In this document: positions 17,461 to 26,463 of the stretch, piece after piece
Layout: the number at the start of each line of letters is the position of its first letter
Numbering within the stretch: the stretch's first letter is position 1
Source of the DNA: Celeribacter persicus
GTDB lineage: Bacteria > Pseudomonadota > Alphaproteobacteria > Rhodobacterales > Rhodobacteraceae
Length of the DNA: 64,000 nucleotides
Assembly: GCF_003050785.1 (NCBI RefSeq)
Contig: NZ_QAOH01000017.1
Location: 1 to 64,000 of the forward strand
Direction: 5' to 3'
Translations under genes and position numbers: made by a program
The notes under the pieces: model-generated
What the model was told of the DNA's origin: nothing
The model's input: the letters and a program-made list of their open reading frames with translations, nothing else
Database searches by the model: none

Positions 17461-18318
17461 TCAGGTGACGTCGATTTCCATCGAGCCGATCCGGTCGATC
17501 CAGGCATGGATCTTGTTGCCCGGCTCAATCTGCCCGACGCCCTCGGGCGTCCCGGTGAAGATGACGTCGCCCACTTCCAGTGTATAGAATCGGCTGGCCA
17601 TCTCGATCAGTTCCGGCACGCTCAGCACAAGATCACGCGTATTGGCCTTCTGCCTGGTGACGCCGTCCACCTTCAGTTCGAAGTCGAGCTGGGACGGATC
17701 GGTGATTTCATCGGCTGTTACAAGCCACGGTCCCAGCACCGAATAGCTGTCTATGGACTTGCGCATGCTGCGTTCCTCGGCGCCGCGCACCGTCATGTCA
17801 AGCCCGATCGCATATCCTGCGACGTACTCCAGCGCGCGCTCCGCTGACACCCTGTCGGCGCGTTTGCCGATGATGACCGCAAGTTCGATTTCGTGATCGC
17901 TGCGCCGATCAGGGAAGCGCAGTGTCACCGGCTCGGAGGGGCCGATAAGACTGCTGGTAGCCTTCAGAAACAGGCCGGTCTCGTGGATCACCCGCACTTG
18001 GGCTGCATTGCCCTGGTGCAGATCCTTCTGCGCGCGCGCCTCTTCCAGGTGCTTGACGTAGTTCACAGGCGCCGCGACAAGCTTGCCGGGGTTTGCAACC
18101 GGTGAATCGAAGGCCAGTTCACGGACTGGTCTGCGCTCTCCGGTCCTGGCAGCCACAAGGAATGCCTCCTTGAGCTGATCGAGATGTGCGATCAACGGGT
18201 CATGCCGCGGCAACGGGTAGCGCAGTTGCGGCAAAAGGTCGAGGGCCGAGGTGACATCGACAACCTCATCGTCCTGAACAAGACCGATACGGTCCTTGTG
18301 GAAGCGACAAATCTTCAT
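17461..18318 (-). CDS. Fumarylacetoacetate hydrolase-family protein (acylpyruvate-type hydrolase)
   Basis: 285 residues of the FAH superfamily: N-terminal cap followed by the hydrolase domain with APVNYVKHLEEA, the metal-binding acidic cluster in DHEIELAVIIGK, GYAIGLDMTVRGAEERSM and the FTGTPEGVGQIEPG signature. The family hydrolyses C-C bonds of acylpyruvates, or decarboxylates and isomerises related ring-cleavage products. A second, different FAH protein is at 22639. One of the two is probably fumarylpyruvate hydrolase; this one might act on maleylpyruvate, a methylated analogue, or a meta-cleavage product. Confidence 0.85.
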   Translation of the reverse strand: MKICRFHKDRIGLVQDDEVVDVTSALDLLPQLRYPLPRHDPLIAHLDQLKEAFLVAARTGERRPVRELAFDSPVANPGKLVAAPVNYVKHLEEARAQKDLHQGNAAQVRVIHETGLFLKATSSLIGPSEPVTLRFPDRRSDHEIELAVIIGKRADRVSAERALEYVAGYAIGLDMTVRGAEERSMRKSIDSYSVLGPWLVTADEITDPSQLDFELKVDGVTRQKANTRDLVLSVPELIEMASRFYTLEVGDVIFTGTPEGVGQIEPGNKIHAWIDRIGSMEIDVT

Positions 18319-18339
18319 TTCTTCTCCTTATCAACGGAC

Positions 18340-18381
18340 ACCCGGCCCGGCGATCCTGGGGTCGGGTCGCCGGGCCGGGGT
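18340..18381. other. Strong G+C-rich hairpin between P450 and FAH-family genes
   Basis: ACCCGGCCCGGCGA (18340-18353) pairs with TCGCCGGGCCGGGGT (18367-18381) with a single bulge. No T-tract follows on the minus strand. It lies just after the P450 stop and may stop or slow RNA decay between the two genes. Confidence 0.6.
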
Positions 18382-18407
18382 GACTAGTTCTCAGCGGTCG
18401 TCGCGGA

Positions 18408-19652
18408 TCAAGCCAAACGCACGGGGAGTTCTTCCAGACCTCTGAACCGTGTGTTGTGCTGAAAGCGAGCTTCGCCGTTGCGCACCAAGGTCGGCAGTTC
18501 CTTCAGCACGGACGCAAGGGCGATCGGGGCCTCCATCCTGGCAAGCGGCCGACCGAGGCAGACATGGATCCCCGCACCGAACGCGACATGATTGTTCGGG
18601 CGGCGCGCAAAATTCAGCCTGTCGGGGTCTTCGAACACACGCTCGTCCCTGTTCGCCGAAGCCTGGGCAAGAACCACCTCGGTGCCCGCCGGGATCGTGC
18701 CATTACCACTGGCAAGTTCCACATCGTTCGTCGTTCGCCGCCCCTGAAGCTGGAGCGGCGTGATGAAGCGGATCAACTCTTCGAGTGCCGTGGGCAGAGC
18801 AACCTCACCCTCGACCAGCTGACGCTTGCTCTCGGGGTCATCCATCAGGAAATGCATCGACTGAGAGATGAGGTTTGTCGTGGTCTCATGGCCGCCATTG
18901 AGCGTCACGATGCACATGTGAAGAATTTCGGCGTCACTGACCTCAACGCCATTTCGCTGCGCCGCAGCCATTGCGCAGAGGATGCTCTCGCTCGGGTCGA
19001 TCGTGCGGCGCGCCTTGATCTCGTCGAGAAATGGCAGGAGATAGCCCATGAATTCCGTTACTGCTTCATGGCCCTGCTTGATCGCTTCGACCGACACCTG
19101 CGGGTTGAGCGGGAAAAGCACCTTGCGCCCCACGCCCTGGATATAGTCAGCATCTTCAACCGGAATGCCGATGACCCTGCAAATGAGTGCAACCGGGATG
19201 CGGAAAGCGAAATCGCGCACGAAGTCGAACTCGCCCATTTGCTTGACCTTCTTGATCTCACGGTCAATCACGTCTTGGGTAAAGTCCGTCAGAGACTTGA
19301 TGGATGTCTGAGAGAAAAAGGGGTTGACGATATCGCGCAACCGGTCGTGATCGGGGTTGTCACGGAAGAGCATCGTCGATGTGTGATGCTCCAGCAGGGG
19401 GCCCTTGCCGAATTTTTTCTCGAAAAACTCACCTTTGTAAACAAGACCGGACAGGTCTCGCCATACTTGGCGTACGTCGTCGTAACGCGTCAGAAGCACA
19501 GTGCCATCTTCCTGTTGGTGAACAGGATCGCCGTCGCGCAACAGGCGAAAATAGGGGCTGGGATCGTCGAAATAGTCATCCGGCGGTGCCAACAGATTGA
19601 AAGCTTTGGCTTTCTCTGAAATTGTCTGATCGATTTTAGCGGTTCCGGTCAT
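18408..19652 (-). CDS. Cytochrome P450
   Basis: 414 residues of a soluble bacterial P450. The I-helix oxygen-binding motif is LNGGHETTTN, the K-helix ExxR is in EELIRF, and the haem-binding loop is FGAGIHVCLGRPLAR with the Cys ligand. It needs an external electron chain, available as the [2Fe-2S] ferredoxin at 16171 and the reductase at 11143. The start follows GGGAGGACAGA. Its substrate is not evident; hydroxylation of a salicylate-type intermediate or of an alkyl side chain would suit the cluster. It lies downstream of the CoA-transferase/lyase pair, separated by 126 bp. Confidence 0.93.
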   Translation of the reverse strand: MTGTAKIDQTISEKAKAFNLLAPPDDYFDDPSPYFRLLRDGDPVHQQEDGTVLLTRYDDVRQVWRDLSGLVYKGEFFEKKFGKGPLLEHHTSTMLFRDNPDHDRLRDIVNPFFSQTSIKSLTDFTQDVIDREIKKVKQMGEFDFVRDFAFRIPVALICRVIGIPVEDADYIQGVGRKVLFPLNPQVSVEAIKQGHEAVTEFMGYLLPFLDEIKARRTIDPSESILCAMAAAQRNGVEVSDAEILHMCIVTLNGGHETTTNLISQSMHFLMDDPESKRQLVEGEVALPTALEELIRFITPLQLQGRRTTNDVELASGNGTIPAGTEVVLAQASANRDERVFEDPDRLNFARRPNNHVAFGAGIHVCLGRPLARMEAPIALASVLKELPTLVRNGEARFQHNTRFRGLEELPVRLA

Positions 19653-19778
19653 TCTGTCCTCCCTGACCCCTACATCGTGAGTAGCTCAAAATGTAAGCGG
19701 TGATAAGCATGCTGTCAATTTTCAACTTGAACGCAGCTTCGCTTTTGCTGTCGTTCGGGATGGCTTGTCGTTCTTGCG

Positions 19779-20687
19779 CTACGCCCTCACCGGCGCAGCA
19801 CCTTCCCCTGCCGCGATCACGCTCCGGCCGCAATTCGCGCCCGGCAGCGCTTGGACGAGCGCAGCGATCGGCGCCAATGCTGCTAGGTCAACGCCGGTTT
19901 CCACGCCGCAATCCCGGAACAGGCTCACGACATCCTCGGTAGCGACGTTGCCGCTGGCGCCGGGGGCATAGGGGCAGCCACCAAGCCCGCCGATCGCGGA
20001 ATCGAACACGCGGACACCCTGATCATAGGCCGCGCGCACATTCGCCGTGCCATGGCCGTAGGTATCATGCGCATGCATCGCCCAAGCGGAAACGGAGGGA
20101 AAGCGCGCCATCGCCGCCCTGAACAATTCCGCGACCTGCGCCGGTTCGCCGCGGCCAGTCGTGTCGCATAGGCAGATCTCGGCATCGGGGCAGATTTCCA
20201 GCGCGCGTTCCAGAAGATCGAGCACGGCGTTGGCAGGTGTCACCCCCTCGAACGGGCAATGGAATGCGGTGGCGAGGTTGAACCGCAGCCGCAGCCCATC
20301 GGGCGCCTCGGCGACAAGCCGGGCGTAATCGGCGAGGGCCTCATCCGGCGTGGCGCGCACGTTCGAACGGCTGTGGCTTTCCGAGACCGAGATGACATAG
20401 GACAGAAACTCCGCTCCCGCCGTGATTGCCTTCAGGCCATAGCGGGCATTGGGAACCAGGACCTGCGGCACGACATGACCCTGGGCCAGAACATCGGCCA
20501 GAACCTCGCCGGCGTCGGTGAGTTGAGGAATGGCGCGCGGACTGACGAAGGAGGTGATCTCCATCCGTTTCAATCCTGCAGCGGCAAGGTCGCGGATCAC
20601 GGCGATCTTGGTCTCGGTCGGGATGAAGGGGCCGATGTTCTGGAACCCGTCGCGCGGGCCGACTTCGACGATCTGGACGGCAGTCAT
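19779..20687 (-). CDS. HMG-CoA lyase-family enzyme, possible citramalyl-CoA lyase
   Basis: 302 residues with the family signatures EVGPRDGFQN (N-terminal, catalytic Arg and Asp), HAHDTYGHGTAN (metal-binding His pair) and GLGGCPYAPGASGNVATED (catalytic Cys loop). The family cleaves 3-hydroxy-3-methylglutaryl-CoA or related 3-hydroxy-acyl-CoAs. It overlaps the class III CoA-transferase gene by 4 bp. That pairing is known for D-citramalate conversion to acetyl-CoA and pyruvate (R-citramalyl-CoA lyase is an HMG-CoA-lyase homologue), so a citramalyl-CoA lyase role is proposed; leucine catabolism is less likely in this setting. Confidence 0.85.
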   Translation of the reverse strand: MTAVQIVEVGPRDGFQNIGPFIPTETKIAVIRDLAAAGLKRMEITSFVSPRAIPQLTDAGEVLADVLAQGHVVPQVLVPNARYGLKAITAGAEFLSYVISVSESHSRSNVRATPDEALADYARLVAEAPDGLRLRFNLATAFHCPFEGVTPANAVLDLLERALEICPDAEICLCDTTGRGEPAQVAELFRAAMARFPSVSAWAMHAHDTYGHGTANVRAAYDQGVRVFDSAIGGLGGCPYAPGASGNVATEDVVSLFRDCGVETGVDLAALAPIAALVQALPGANCGRSVIAAGEGAAPVRA

Positions 20688-21928
20688 GCTATTACTCCCT
20701 TCTGGTAGAGCAACTTGATTTCATCCTGCGAGTAGCCCGCGATCTCTGCCAGAACGGCTGCGGTATCTTGTCCGACCTCCGGGCCGGTGCAGCGGATCGT
20801 GCCGGGGGAATCGGGGAAATGCGGCACAATGCCGGGATGAAGCAGGTCGCCATGTAGCGGGTCGCTGACTTCGCGCACCATGCCACGCGCGCGGAACTGC
20901 GGATCATCGGCAATTTCTGCGGCAGTGTAGATCAGCGTCGAAGGGATGTCTGCCTTGGCCAGAAGCTCTGTCAGTCGTCCGGCATCGAACCGCCGGGACC
21001 AGGCGGAAATGGCCTCGTCGAGTTCGTCGACGTGCTTGAGGCGGCCCGCATTGGTCTGCAACTCCGGTCGTACCGCCAGATCCTCGCGCCCGATCAACGC
21101 TGTCAGCCGCTGAAACAGAAGATCTGAATTCGCAGCGACAATGACCCAACGGCCGTCTGCCGAGGGATAGGCGCTGGTGGGAGCCGCCGACGCGATGCGC
21201 GCGCCGACGGGTTGGCGCACAAGGCCGAGCGCACCGTACTCCGTGACGATCCCTTCCGTGAGCGACAGCACGGCTTCTGTAAGCGCTACATCGACGGTGT
21301 TGATGTCCCCATCCTCGGCTCCGCCGCTGCCCGTCCGGCCGTCTCGGCGCAAAAGACCGGCGAGAACGCCGATCGCGGCGTAAAGTCCGGCAACGGAATC
21401 GCCGATGCTGATGCCGACGCGTGGCGGCGGCAGATTGGTGGTGCCGGGAGCATGGTCGGTCAGGTGACGCAATCCGCCGATCGCCTCGCCAATGACGCCA
21501 AAAGCGGCGCGGTCACGCAATGGGCCAGTCTGTCCGTAACCCGAGACATGGGCCACTACGAGACCTGGCCGCAGTTCCTGCAGCCTTTTACGATCGAAGC
21601 CGAGACGCGCCAGGCCCCCGGGGCGCTGATTCTCGATCAGCGCATCAGAGCGCGCGATGATCCGTCCCACGGCCTCGACTCCTTCGGGGCTTTTGAGATC
21701 AACCGCGACCGAACGCTTGTTGCGGCCATGAACGCTCCACCACAGTGACGCGCCGTTGGATTGCGCGCCCCAGCCCCGCACAGGATCCCCATCGGGCGGT
21801 TCGATCTTGATGATCTCGGCGCCAAGATCGCCGAGAATGCGAGTGGCGAACGGAGCGGCGATGAAGTGGCCGATTTCGACAATGCGGAGGCCGCTAAGGG
21901 GTGGCGGGGCTTCTGGTCTGGTGTTCAT
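20684..21928 (-). CDS. Class III (CaiB/BaiF) CoA-transferase
   Basis: 414 residues beginning with the family's LSGLRIVEIGHFIAAPFATRILGDLGAEIIKIEPP pattern; the catalytic Asp is expected in GISIGDSVAGLYA near residue 175. The family moves CoA between short dicarboxylic or hydroxy acids. Translational coupling to the HMG-CoA-lyase-like gene suggests that it activates the acid the lyase then splits, for example citramalate. The donor (succinyl-CoA or acetyl-CoA) cannot be told. Confidence 0.88.
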   Translation of the reverse strand: MNTRPEAPPPLSGLRIVEIGHFIAAPFATRILGDLGAEIIKIEPPDGDPVRGWGAQSNGASLWWSVHGRNKRSVAVDLKSPEGVEAVGRIIARSDALIENQRPGGLARLGFDRKRLQELRPGLVVAHVSGYGQTGPLRDRAAFGVIGEAIGGLRHLTDHAPGTTNLPPPRVGISIGDSVAGLYAAIGVLAGLLRRDGRTGSGGAEDGDINTVDVALTEAVLSLTEGIVTEYGALGLVRQPVGARIASAAPTSAYPSADGRWVIVAANSDLLFQRLTALIGREDLAVRPELQTNAGRLKHVDELDEAISAWSRRFDAGRLTELLAKADIPSTLIYTAAEIADDPQFRARGMVREVSDPLHGDLLHPGIVPHFPDSPGTIRCTGPEVGQDTAAVLAEIAGYSQDEIKLLYQKGVIA

Positions 21929-21994
21929 GTGTCCTCGTCGAGATATCCGGCGTCTCGCTCGCTTCAGGAGAGTCCGGCTTCTGTTGGTGTTGCG

Positions 21995-22642
21995 TCATAC
22001 CGCATCTGGTTGGTGTGCTGGCGCGGCCTCACGGAAAGCGGGCAGCGCATCGGCTGCATCGAATATCCGCGCGATGGTGGGCCAACGGCTTGTATCAATG
22101 TCGAAACGTCGGTTGTTCCAGACCTGGGCATAGAGGCAGCAATCCGCGAGCCCCGGCGTATCACCATGACAGAAACGCCCGGTGCGACTGTCCTGCGCCA
22201 GCATGATTTCAAGCGGATCAAAGGTGGTTTCGACCCATTCCGTGAACCAGGCTTTCTGAGCAGCCTCGTCGGCACCGAATTGCTCGGTCAGGCGAGTCAG
22301 GACGCGCAGGTTGTTCAGGGGGTGGATCTCGCAGGCGATCATGTATGAAAGCGCGCGCACACGTGCCCGCCCGTCTGCCCCCTCAGGCAAGAGCCGCGGT
22401 CCGGGTTGGGTTTCGTCGAGCCATTCGATGATGGCAAGCGACTGCACAAGAACCTGGCCATCGTCGCTTTCCAGAACCGGCACAAGTCCGGCGGGGTTCA
22501 GCGCCAGGAATTCGGGCGTACGGGTTTCACCTTTGCGCAGGGCATAGGGCACATATTCATAGGCGATGCCCTTGAGGTTGAGGGCAGCGCGCAGCCGCGT
22601 CGAGGTCGATGAGCGGAAGAAATTATGAAGGCGGAAGGTCAT
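21995..22642 (-). CDS. Maleylpyruvate isomerase (zeta-class GST)
   Basis: 215 residues with the zeta-class GST N-terminus FFRSSTSTRLRAALNLKGI (the S-x-C/T-x-R region that binds glutathione), NPAGLVPVLESDDGQVLVQS, and EIHPLNNLRVL, a segment shared by maleylacetoacetate and maleylpyruvate isomerases. It turns maleylpyruvate into fumarylpyruvate with glutathione. The start chosen (MTFRLHNFF, 22642) overlaps the upstream hydrolase stop by 4 bp, so isomerase and hydrolase are coupled steps. Confidence 0.9.
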   Translation of the reverse strand: MTFRLHNFFRSSTSTRLRAALNLKGIAYEYVPYALRKGETRTPEFLALNPAGLVPVLESDDGQVLVQSLAIIEWLDETQPGPRLLPEGADGRARVRALSYMIACEIHPLNNLRVLTRLTEQFGADEAAQKAWFTEWVETTFDPLEIMLAQDSRTGRFCHGDTPGLADCCLYAQVWNNRRFDIDTSRWPTIARIFDAADALPAFREAAPAHQPDAV

Positions 22643-23349
22643 TCGACGTGTCCCTTCGCGCGCGGCCCGATGGTCGTGGTAATCTCTCCAAGCCCACTGA
22701 TTGAGACGACGCATACATCGCCCACCTGCATCGCGCCGACGCCCGCAGGCGTGCCTGTCATCACCAGATCGCCGGGCCGGATCTCCATTGACTGCGACAG
22801 GATCGAGATGATCTCTGGCACCGACCAGATCAGGTCTTGCAGATCGGCGCTTTGCTTGACGGCACCATTTAGCGTCAACTGGATCCGGCCCTGCTCGGGC
22901 TTGCCGACCGGCGCGCCAGTGTGGATCGGACCGATCACCGCCGAGCGATCAAACGCCTTGCCCCAGTCCCAGGGCCGTCCTGCCGCACGGGCAGCAAGCT
23001 GCAAGTCCCGTCGCGTCAGGTCGTTGCCGATGGCGTAGCCGAAGATGTGGTCGCGCGCCTGTTCCTCGGGAATATCCGTGCCAGCCTTGCCGATGGCGAT
23101 CACCAGTTCGGCTTCATAGTGGAAGTTCTGCGTTTCGGGCGGATAGGCGACGACCTGCCCATCTTCGACAACGGCATCGGCGGGTTTGGTGAAGAAAAAC
23201 GGCGGATCGCGATCCGGGTCCTTGCCCATCTCTCGTGCATGCTCGGCATAGTTGCGTCCGACGCAGAAGATCCGACGCACAGGGAAACGCTCGTCCCGAC
23301 CGGCGATAGGCAGGCTGACGGCAGGCGGCAGCGGGAAACTGTAATTCAT
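22639..23349 (-). CDS. Fumarylpyruvate hydrolase (FAH family)
   Basis: 236 residues, starting MNYSFPLPP behind GAGGAAAGGA. Short single-domain FAH architecture with FPVRRIFCVGRNYAEHAREMG, the acidic metal site in FHYEAELVIAIG, and MTGTPAGVGAMQVGD. The N-terminal block and the length match NagK-type fumarylpyruvate hydrolases, which give fumarate and pyruvate. Coupling to maleylpyruvate isomerase strongly supports this step. Confidence 0.9.
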   Translation of the reverse strand: MNYSFPLPPAVSLPIAGRDERFPVRRIFCVGRNYAEHAREMGKDPDRDPPFFFTKPADAVVEDGQVVAYPPETQNFHYEAELVIAIGKAGTDIPEEQARDHIFGYAIGNDLTRRDLQLAARAAGRPWDWGKAFDRSAVIGPIHTGAPVGKPEQGRIQLTLNGAVKQSADLQDLIWSVPEIISILSQSMEIRPGDLVMTGTPAGVGAMQVGDVCVVSISGLGEITTTIGPRAKGHVE

Positions 23350-23408
23350 GGAGGTTATTGTCCTTTCCTCGTGGTCGTAATTCAGTAATGTGGCATCGTA
23401 GGATGCAG

Positions 23409-25349
23409 TCATGTCGGCACTATCGCCCTGCGCAGAAACCGAAGTGCCACCATGATTGCGACACCCAGGCCATGGAGCATGAGGGTGTATCCGCCACCCA
23501 ATGCTTCCGGCATAAGAAGCAGCACTCCGCCAAAGCCCAGAGCTGCGCGTTCGTAGCCTGACAACATGCCCCCGAACCAGCCAACCATGGCGGCGGATAT
23601 GGCATAAACCCCAATTGCCGCAGCAGACGTGGCCAGAAAGATTTCAACCGGGGTTCCCTGCATCAGCAGGGCGGGCGAGACCACGAAGATGAAGGGAATG
23701 ATGTAGGCTGTCCAGCCTAGCCGCATCGCAACGAATGCTGTCTGCATCGGCGGGGCCCCGGCCAGCGCGGCGGCAAAGAAGGCGCCGATGCCGACAGGCG
23801 GGGTCACCATTGACATCATGCCGAGGTAGAAGATGAAGAAATGGGCGGCCATCGGTGTGATCCCGGCCTCTACCAGAGGCGGGGTAAGAAGGACCGCCAG
23901 CAAAAGATAGACGGCAACCGTCGGCATCCCCATGCCAAGAACAACACTGGCAATGGCCGTGAGGAGCAAGAGCAGCGGAAGGCTGCCCCGACCGATCTCG
24001 GCCAGCGCGAACGTGCCGGCAAAGCCCAACCCGGTGATGTTGAGAACACCGATGATGAAGCCGGCGGCAGCGGCGATCATCAGGATCTCGGTCATGGAGA
24101 TGCCGGCTTCGGCGAGCGATTGCCAGATCATGCGCAGAGTGATGCGCCGGCCACCATAGCCGTATGCGACGCCGCAGATCAGGGCAACGCCGGCCGCCCA
24201 GAGGGCCGCCGTTTCCGGTCGCTGGCCCAGCCAGAACATGCCGACCACGATCACTGCAAACGGCAGGATGAAGATACCCCCGCGACGCAGAGTGTCGAGC
24301 GCAGAAGGAATTTCATCCTCACGCAGGGGGGCGATGTTGGCCTTGGCGGCCTCAAGATCAACCTGACAGTACACCGCAAAGTAATAGAGCGCGGCCGGGA
24401 TGATCGCTGCAATCGCGACCTGCGCATAGGAAACGCCCAGGAAATCGGCCATAAGGAAAGCGACTGCGCCCATGACCGGGGGGGCGATCTGCCCTCCGGT
24501 CGAGGCGACGGCCTCGACTGCGGCAGCCATCCGGGGCCGATATCCCGAGCGGATCATCAGCCGGATGGTGACGACGCCGGTCGCGACGATGTTGGACACC
24601 ACAACCCCGGAGATCGTGCCGAAAAGCGTCGAGGCCAGGATCGAGATCTTGGCCGCTCCGCCGCGGCGGCGCCCCAGCGCGGCAAGCGCGATGTCGTTGA
24701 AGAACTCGCCCCCCCCCGCCCGCACGAGGATCTGCCCGAACAGCACGAACGCGGCGACGACCGTTACCGACACGTTCATGGTAAGGCCGAGCATGCCATT
24801 GGCATCGAACCCGATATAGGAAAGCAGACGATCCGGTGAGACCTGCCGCGTTTGCATCGCACCCTGAATCATGTGGCCGATCATCCCGTAGCCCCCGATG
24901 AAAAGCACCACCACGACGAGCGCCCAGCCCACCACCCGCCGCAGCCCCTCAAGCACCAGCAGGACAAGCATCCCGGACATGATCACGATATCGACCGGGG
25001 CGGACATCACCCGCGAGACGATATCGGCATAGTTTATGGCAACATATAGCGAAAGACCAAGCCCCAGGACGGCAAGAATCCAGTCGATGGTTCTACCACC
25101 GTCCGCCGGAACATTCTCGTCGCTGCCGCGTGGATCCTTCTCGCCGACGCTGCTTCTGTCGATCAGGAACACCAGGCCCAGCCCAAGCCCCAGGGCGACG
25201 GCCAATATCTGCTCGACATAGACGCTCAGCCCGAGGCGGCTCGGCGCGTCGAACCCCACAGCGACGGCCAGCAGCGAAAGTGCCACCGCCTGGGTTTGGA
25301 CGGCAATCCGACGAAATGTTGGCAGCCGACTGCCAGTTGTCTGAGTCAA
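23409..25349 (-). CDS. TRAP transporter fused permease (TAXI type, DctQM fusion)
   Basis: About 646 residues, almost entirely membrane helices, fusing the small (DctQ) and large (DctM) TRAP permease subunits as is normal for TAXI systems. Motifs include GQIAPPVMGAVAFLMADFLG and LGMGMPTVAVYLLLAVL. No ATG is near the 5' end; a TTG at 25349 sits 8 nt after GGAGG and is the likely start. It pairs with the solute-binding protein gene 81 bp upstream. Uptake of an aromatic or dicarboxylic acid linked to the island is probable. Confidence 0.9.
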   Translation of the reverse strand: MTQTTGSRLPTFRRIAVQTQAVALSLLAVAVGFDAPSRLGLSVYVEQILAVALGLGLGLVFLIDRSSVGEKDPRGSDENVPADGGRTIDWILAVLGLGLSLYVAINYADIVSRVMSAPVDIVIMSGMLVLLVLEGLRRVVGWALVVVVLFIGGYGMIGHMIQGAMQTRQVSPDRLLSYIGFDANGMLGLTMNVSVTVVAAFVLFGQILVRAGGGEFFNDIALAALGRRRGGAAKISILASTLFGTISGVVVSNIVATGVVTIRLMIRSGYRPRMAAAVEAVASTGGQIAPPVMGAVAFLMADFLGVSYAQVAIAAIIPAALYYFAVYCQVDLEAAKANIAPLREDEIPSALDTLRRGGIFILPFAVIVVGMFWLGQRPETAALWAAGVALICGVAYGYGGRRITLRMIWQSLAEAGISMTEILMIAAAAGFIIGVLNITGLGFAGTFALAEIGRGSLPLLLLLTAIASVVLGMGMPTVAVYLLLAVLLTPPLVEAGITPMAAHFFIFYLGMMSMVTPPVGIGAFFAAALAGAPPMQTAFVAMRLGWTAYIIPFIFVVSPALLMQGTPVEIFLATSAAAIGVYAISAAMVGWFGGMLSGYERAALGFGGVLLLMPEALGGGYTLMLHGLGVAIMVALRFLRRAIVPT

Positions 25350-25430
25350 AGCCTGTTTCCTCCACAATGAGCGAATGCAAAAAGGACTGCGCCGGGAAAT
25401 CTCCCGGCCCAGCCCTCCGTCATAACCGTG

Positions 25431-26402
25431 TCAGTCAACAGCGCGAATGGCGACGCCCCGCTCGGCGAAGAAGGCCGCTGCACCAGGGTGATATTCCACA
25501 CCCGGATAATCGACATAGGCGGTTTCAATGTTCATCACGCGAAGCGGAGGATAGGCATCGCCGATCGCACCCACATTGTCGAAAATCGAGGCCAGCAGCG
25601 CCTTGACCTGTTCGTCGGACACATGCTCACCAGCAACAAGGACGTTGTCCCATGTCAGCATCATCATCGGCGCATCGACACCCACCCGCACCGGCGAGGG
25701 CGTCACCTCTGAGAAGTAATAGGCCGGGCGAAACTTGCGAATCGTTTCGAGCGCCTGCTCATCCGAGGCGACCTGAAGATAGCGGACCCCGCCCACCATT
25801 GCGCCGACCTCAGCGACCTTCGGCCCGCCGACAGCGAAGAAGGCCGCATCCGTCAGACCCGAGGCCAGAGCATCGACATTGCGAATGATATCGGGGATCG
25901 GCACTTCAACCACTTCACCATAGCTGATCCCGTCCGCCTCGAGAAGCGCACTCACCAGCGGACGGTTCAGCGGGAAAGCCTCCCAGCCCGAGGGCACACG
26001 CTTTCCGGCAAGATCGGAGACCCGCGTCATGCCGGAATCTGCCCGGACGAACAGCCCTACCGCAAAGGGATTGATCTTGGCCACAACACGCAGATTCGGC
26101 AGAGCCGCCGAGTAGTCACCCTCCCCGGCGACCGCTACGATCATGTCATTGATGTCGGTCATCGTGAATTCGGCGTCTTTGCTGTCGACGGCCTGAAGCA
26201 TCTGCGCGTTGCCGCTATATGCCTGAACAACCAGCCGCCCGCCGCCGCTTTTCTGGGCCTCGGCCGCAATGACCGAAGCCATCGTATTCCACACCGAACC
26301 CGCAGGAGGTGTCGTGATCGATGTAACCTGTGCGGAGGCACCGCCAGCCGCCGTCACTGCAAATACCATCGCGCCAAAAACGCGCGTCAAAAACATCCTC
26401 AT
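25431..26402 (-). CDS. TAXI-family TRAP solute-binding protein
   Basis: About 323 residues, with a signal peptide (MRMFLTRVFGAMVFAVTAAGGASA) for the periplasm. TAXI family traits include ITTPPAGSVWNTMASVIAAE near the N-terminus and a ligand-binding core around AGKRVPSGW. The start at ATG 26402 follows GGGGCGAGAAG. It is divergent from the ring-hydroxylating dioxygenase operon across a 180-bp shared regulatory region. Confidence 0.9.
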   Translation of the reverse strand: MRMFLTRVFGAMVFAVTAAGGASAQVTSITTPPAGSVWNTMASVIAAEAQKSGGGRLVVQAYSGNAQMLQAVDSKDAEFTMTDINDMIVAVAGEGDYSAALPNLRVVAKINPFAVGLFVRADSGMTRVSDLAGKRVPSGWEAFPLNRPLVSALLEADGISYGEVVEVPIPDIIRNVDALASGLTDAAFFAVGGPKVAEVGAMVGGVRYLQVASDEQALETIRKFRPAYYFSEVTPSPVRVGVDAPMMMLTWDNVLVAGEHVSDEQVKALLASIFDNVGAIGDAYPPLRVMNIETAYVDYPGVEYHPGAAAFFAERGVAIRAVD

Positions 26403-26463
26403 CTTCTCGCCCCCTATGCTGAACTCGCTCCTCCGCAAGCGCTTCTTCTTACCAGTTACGGCC

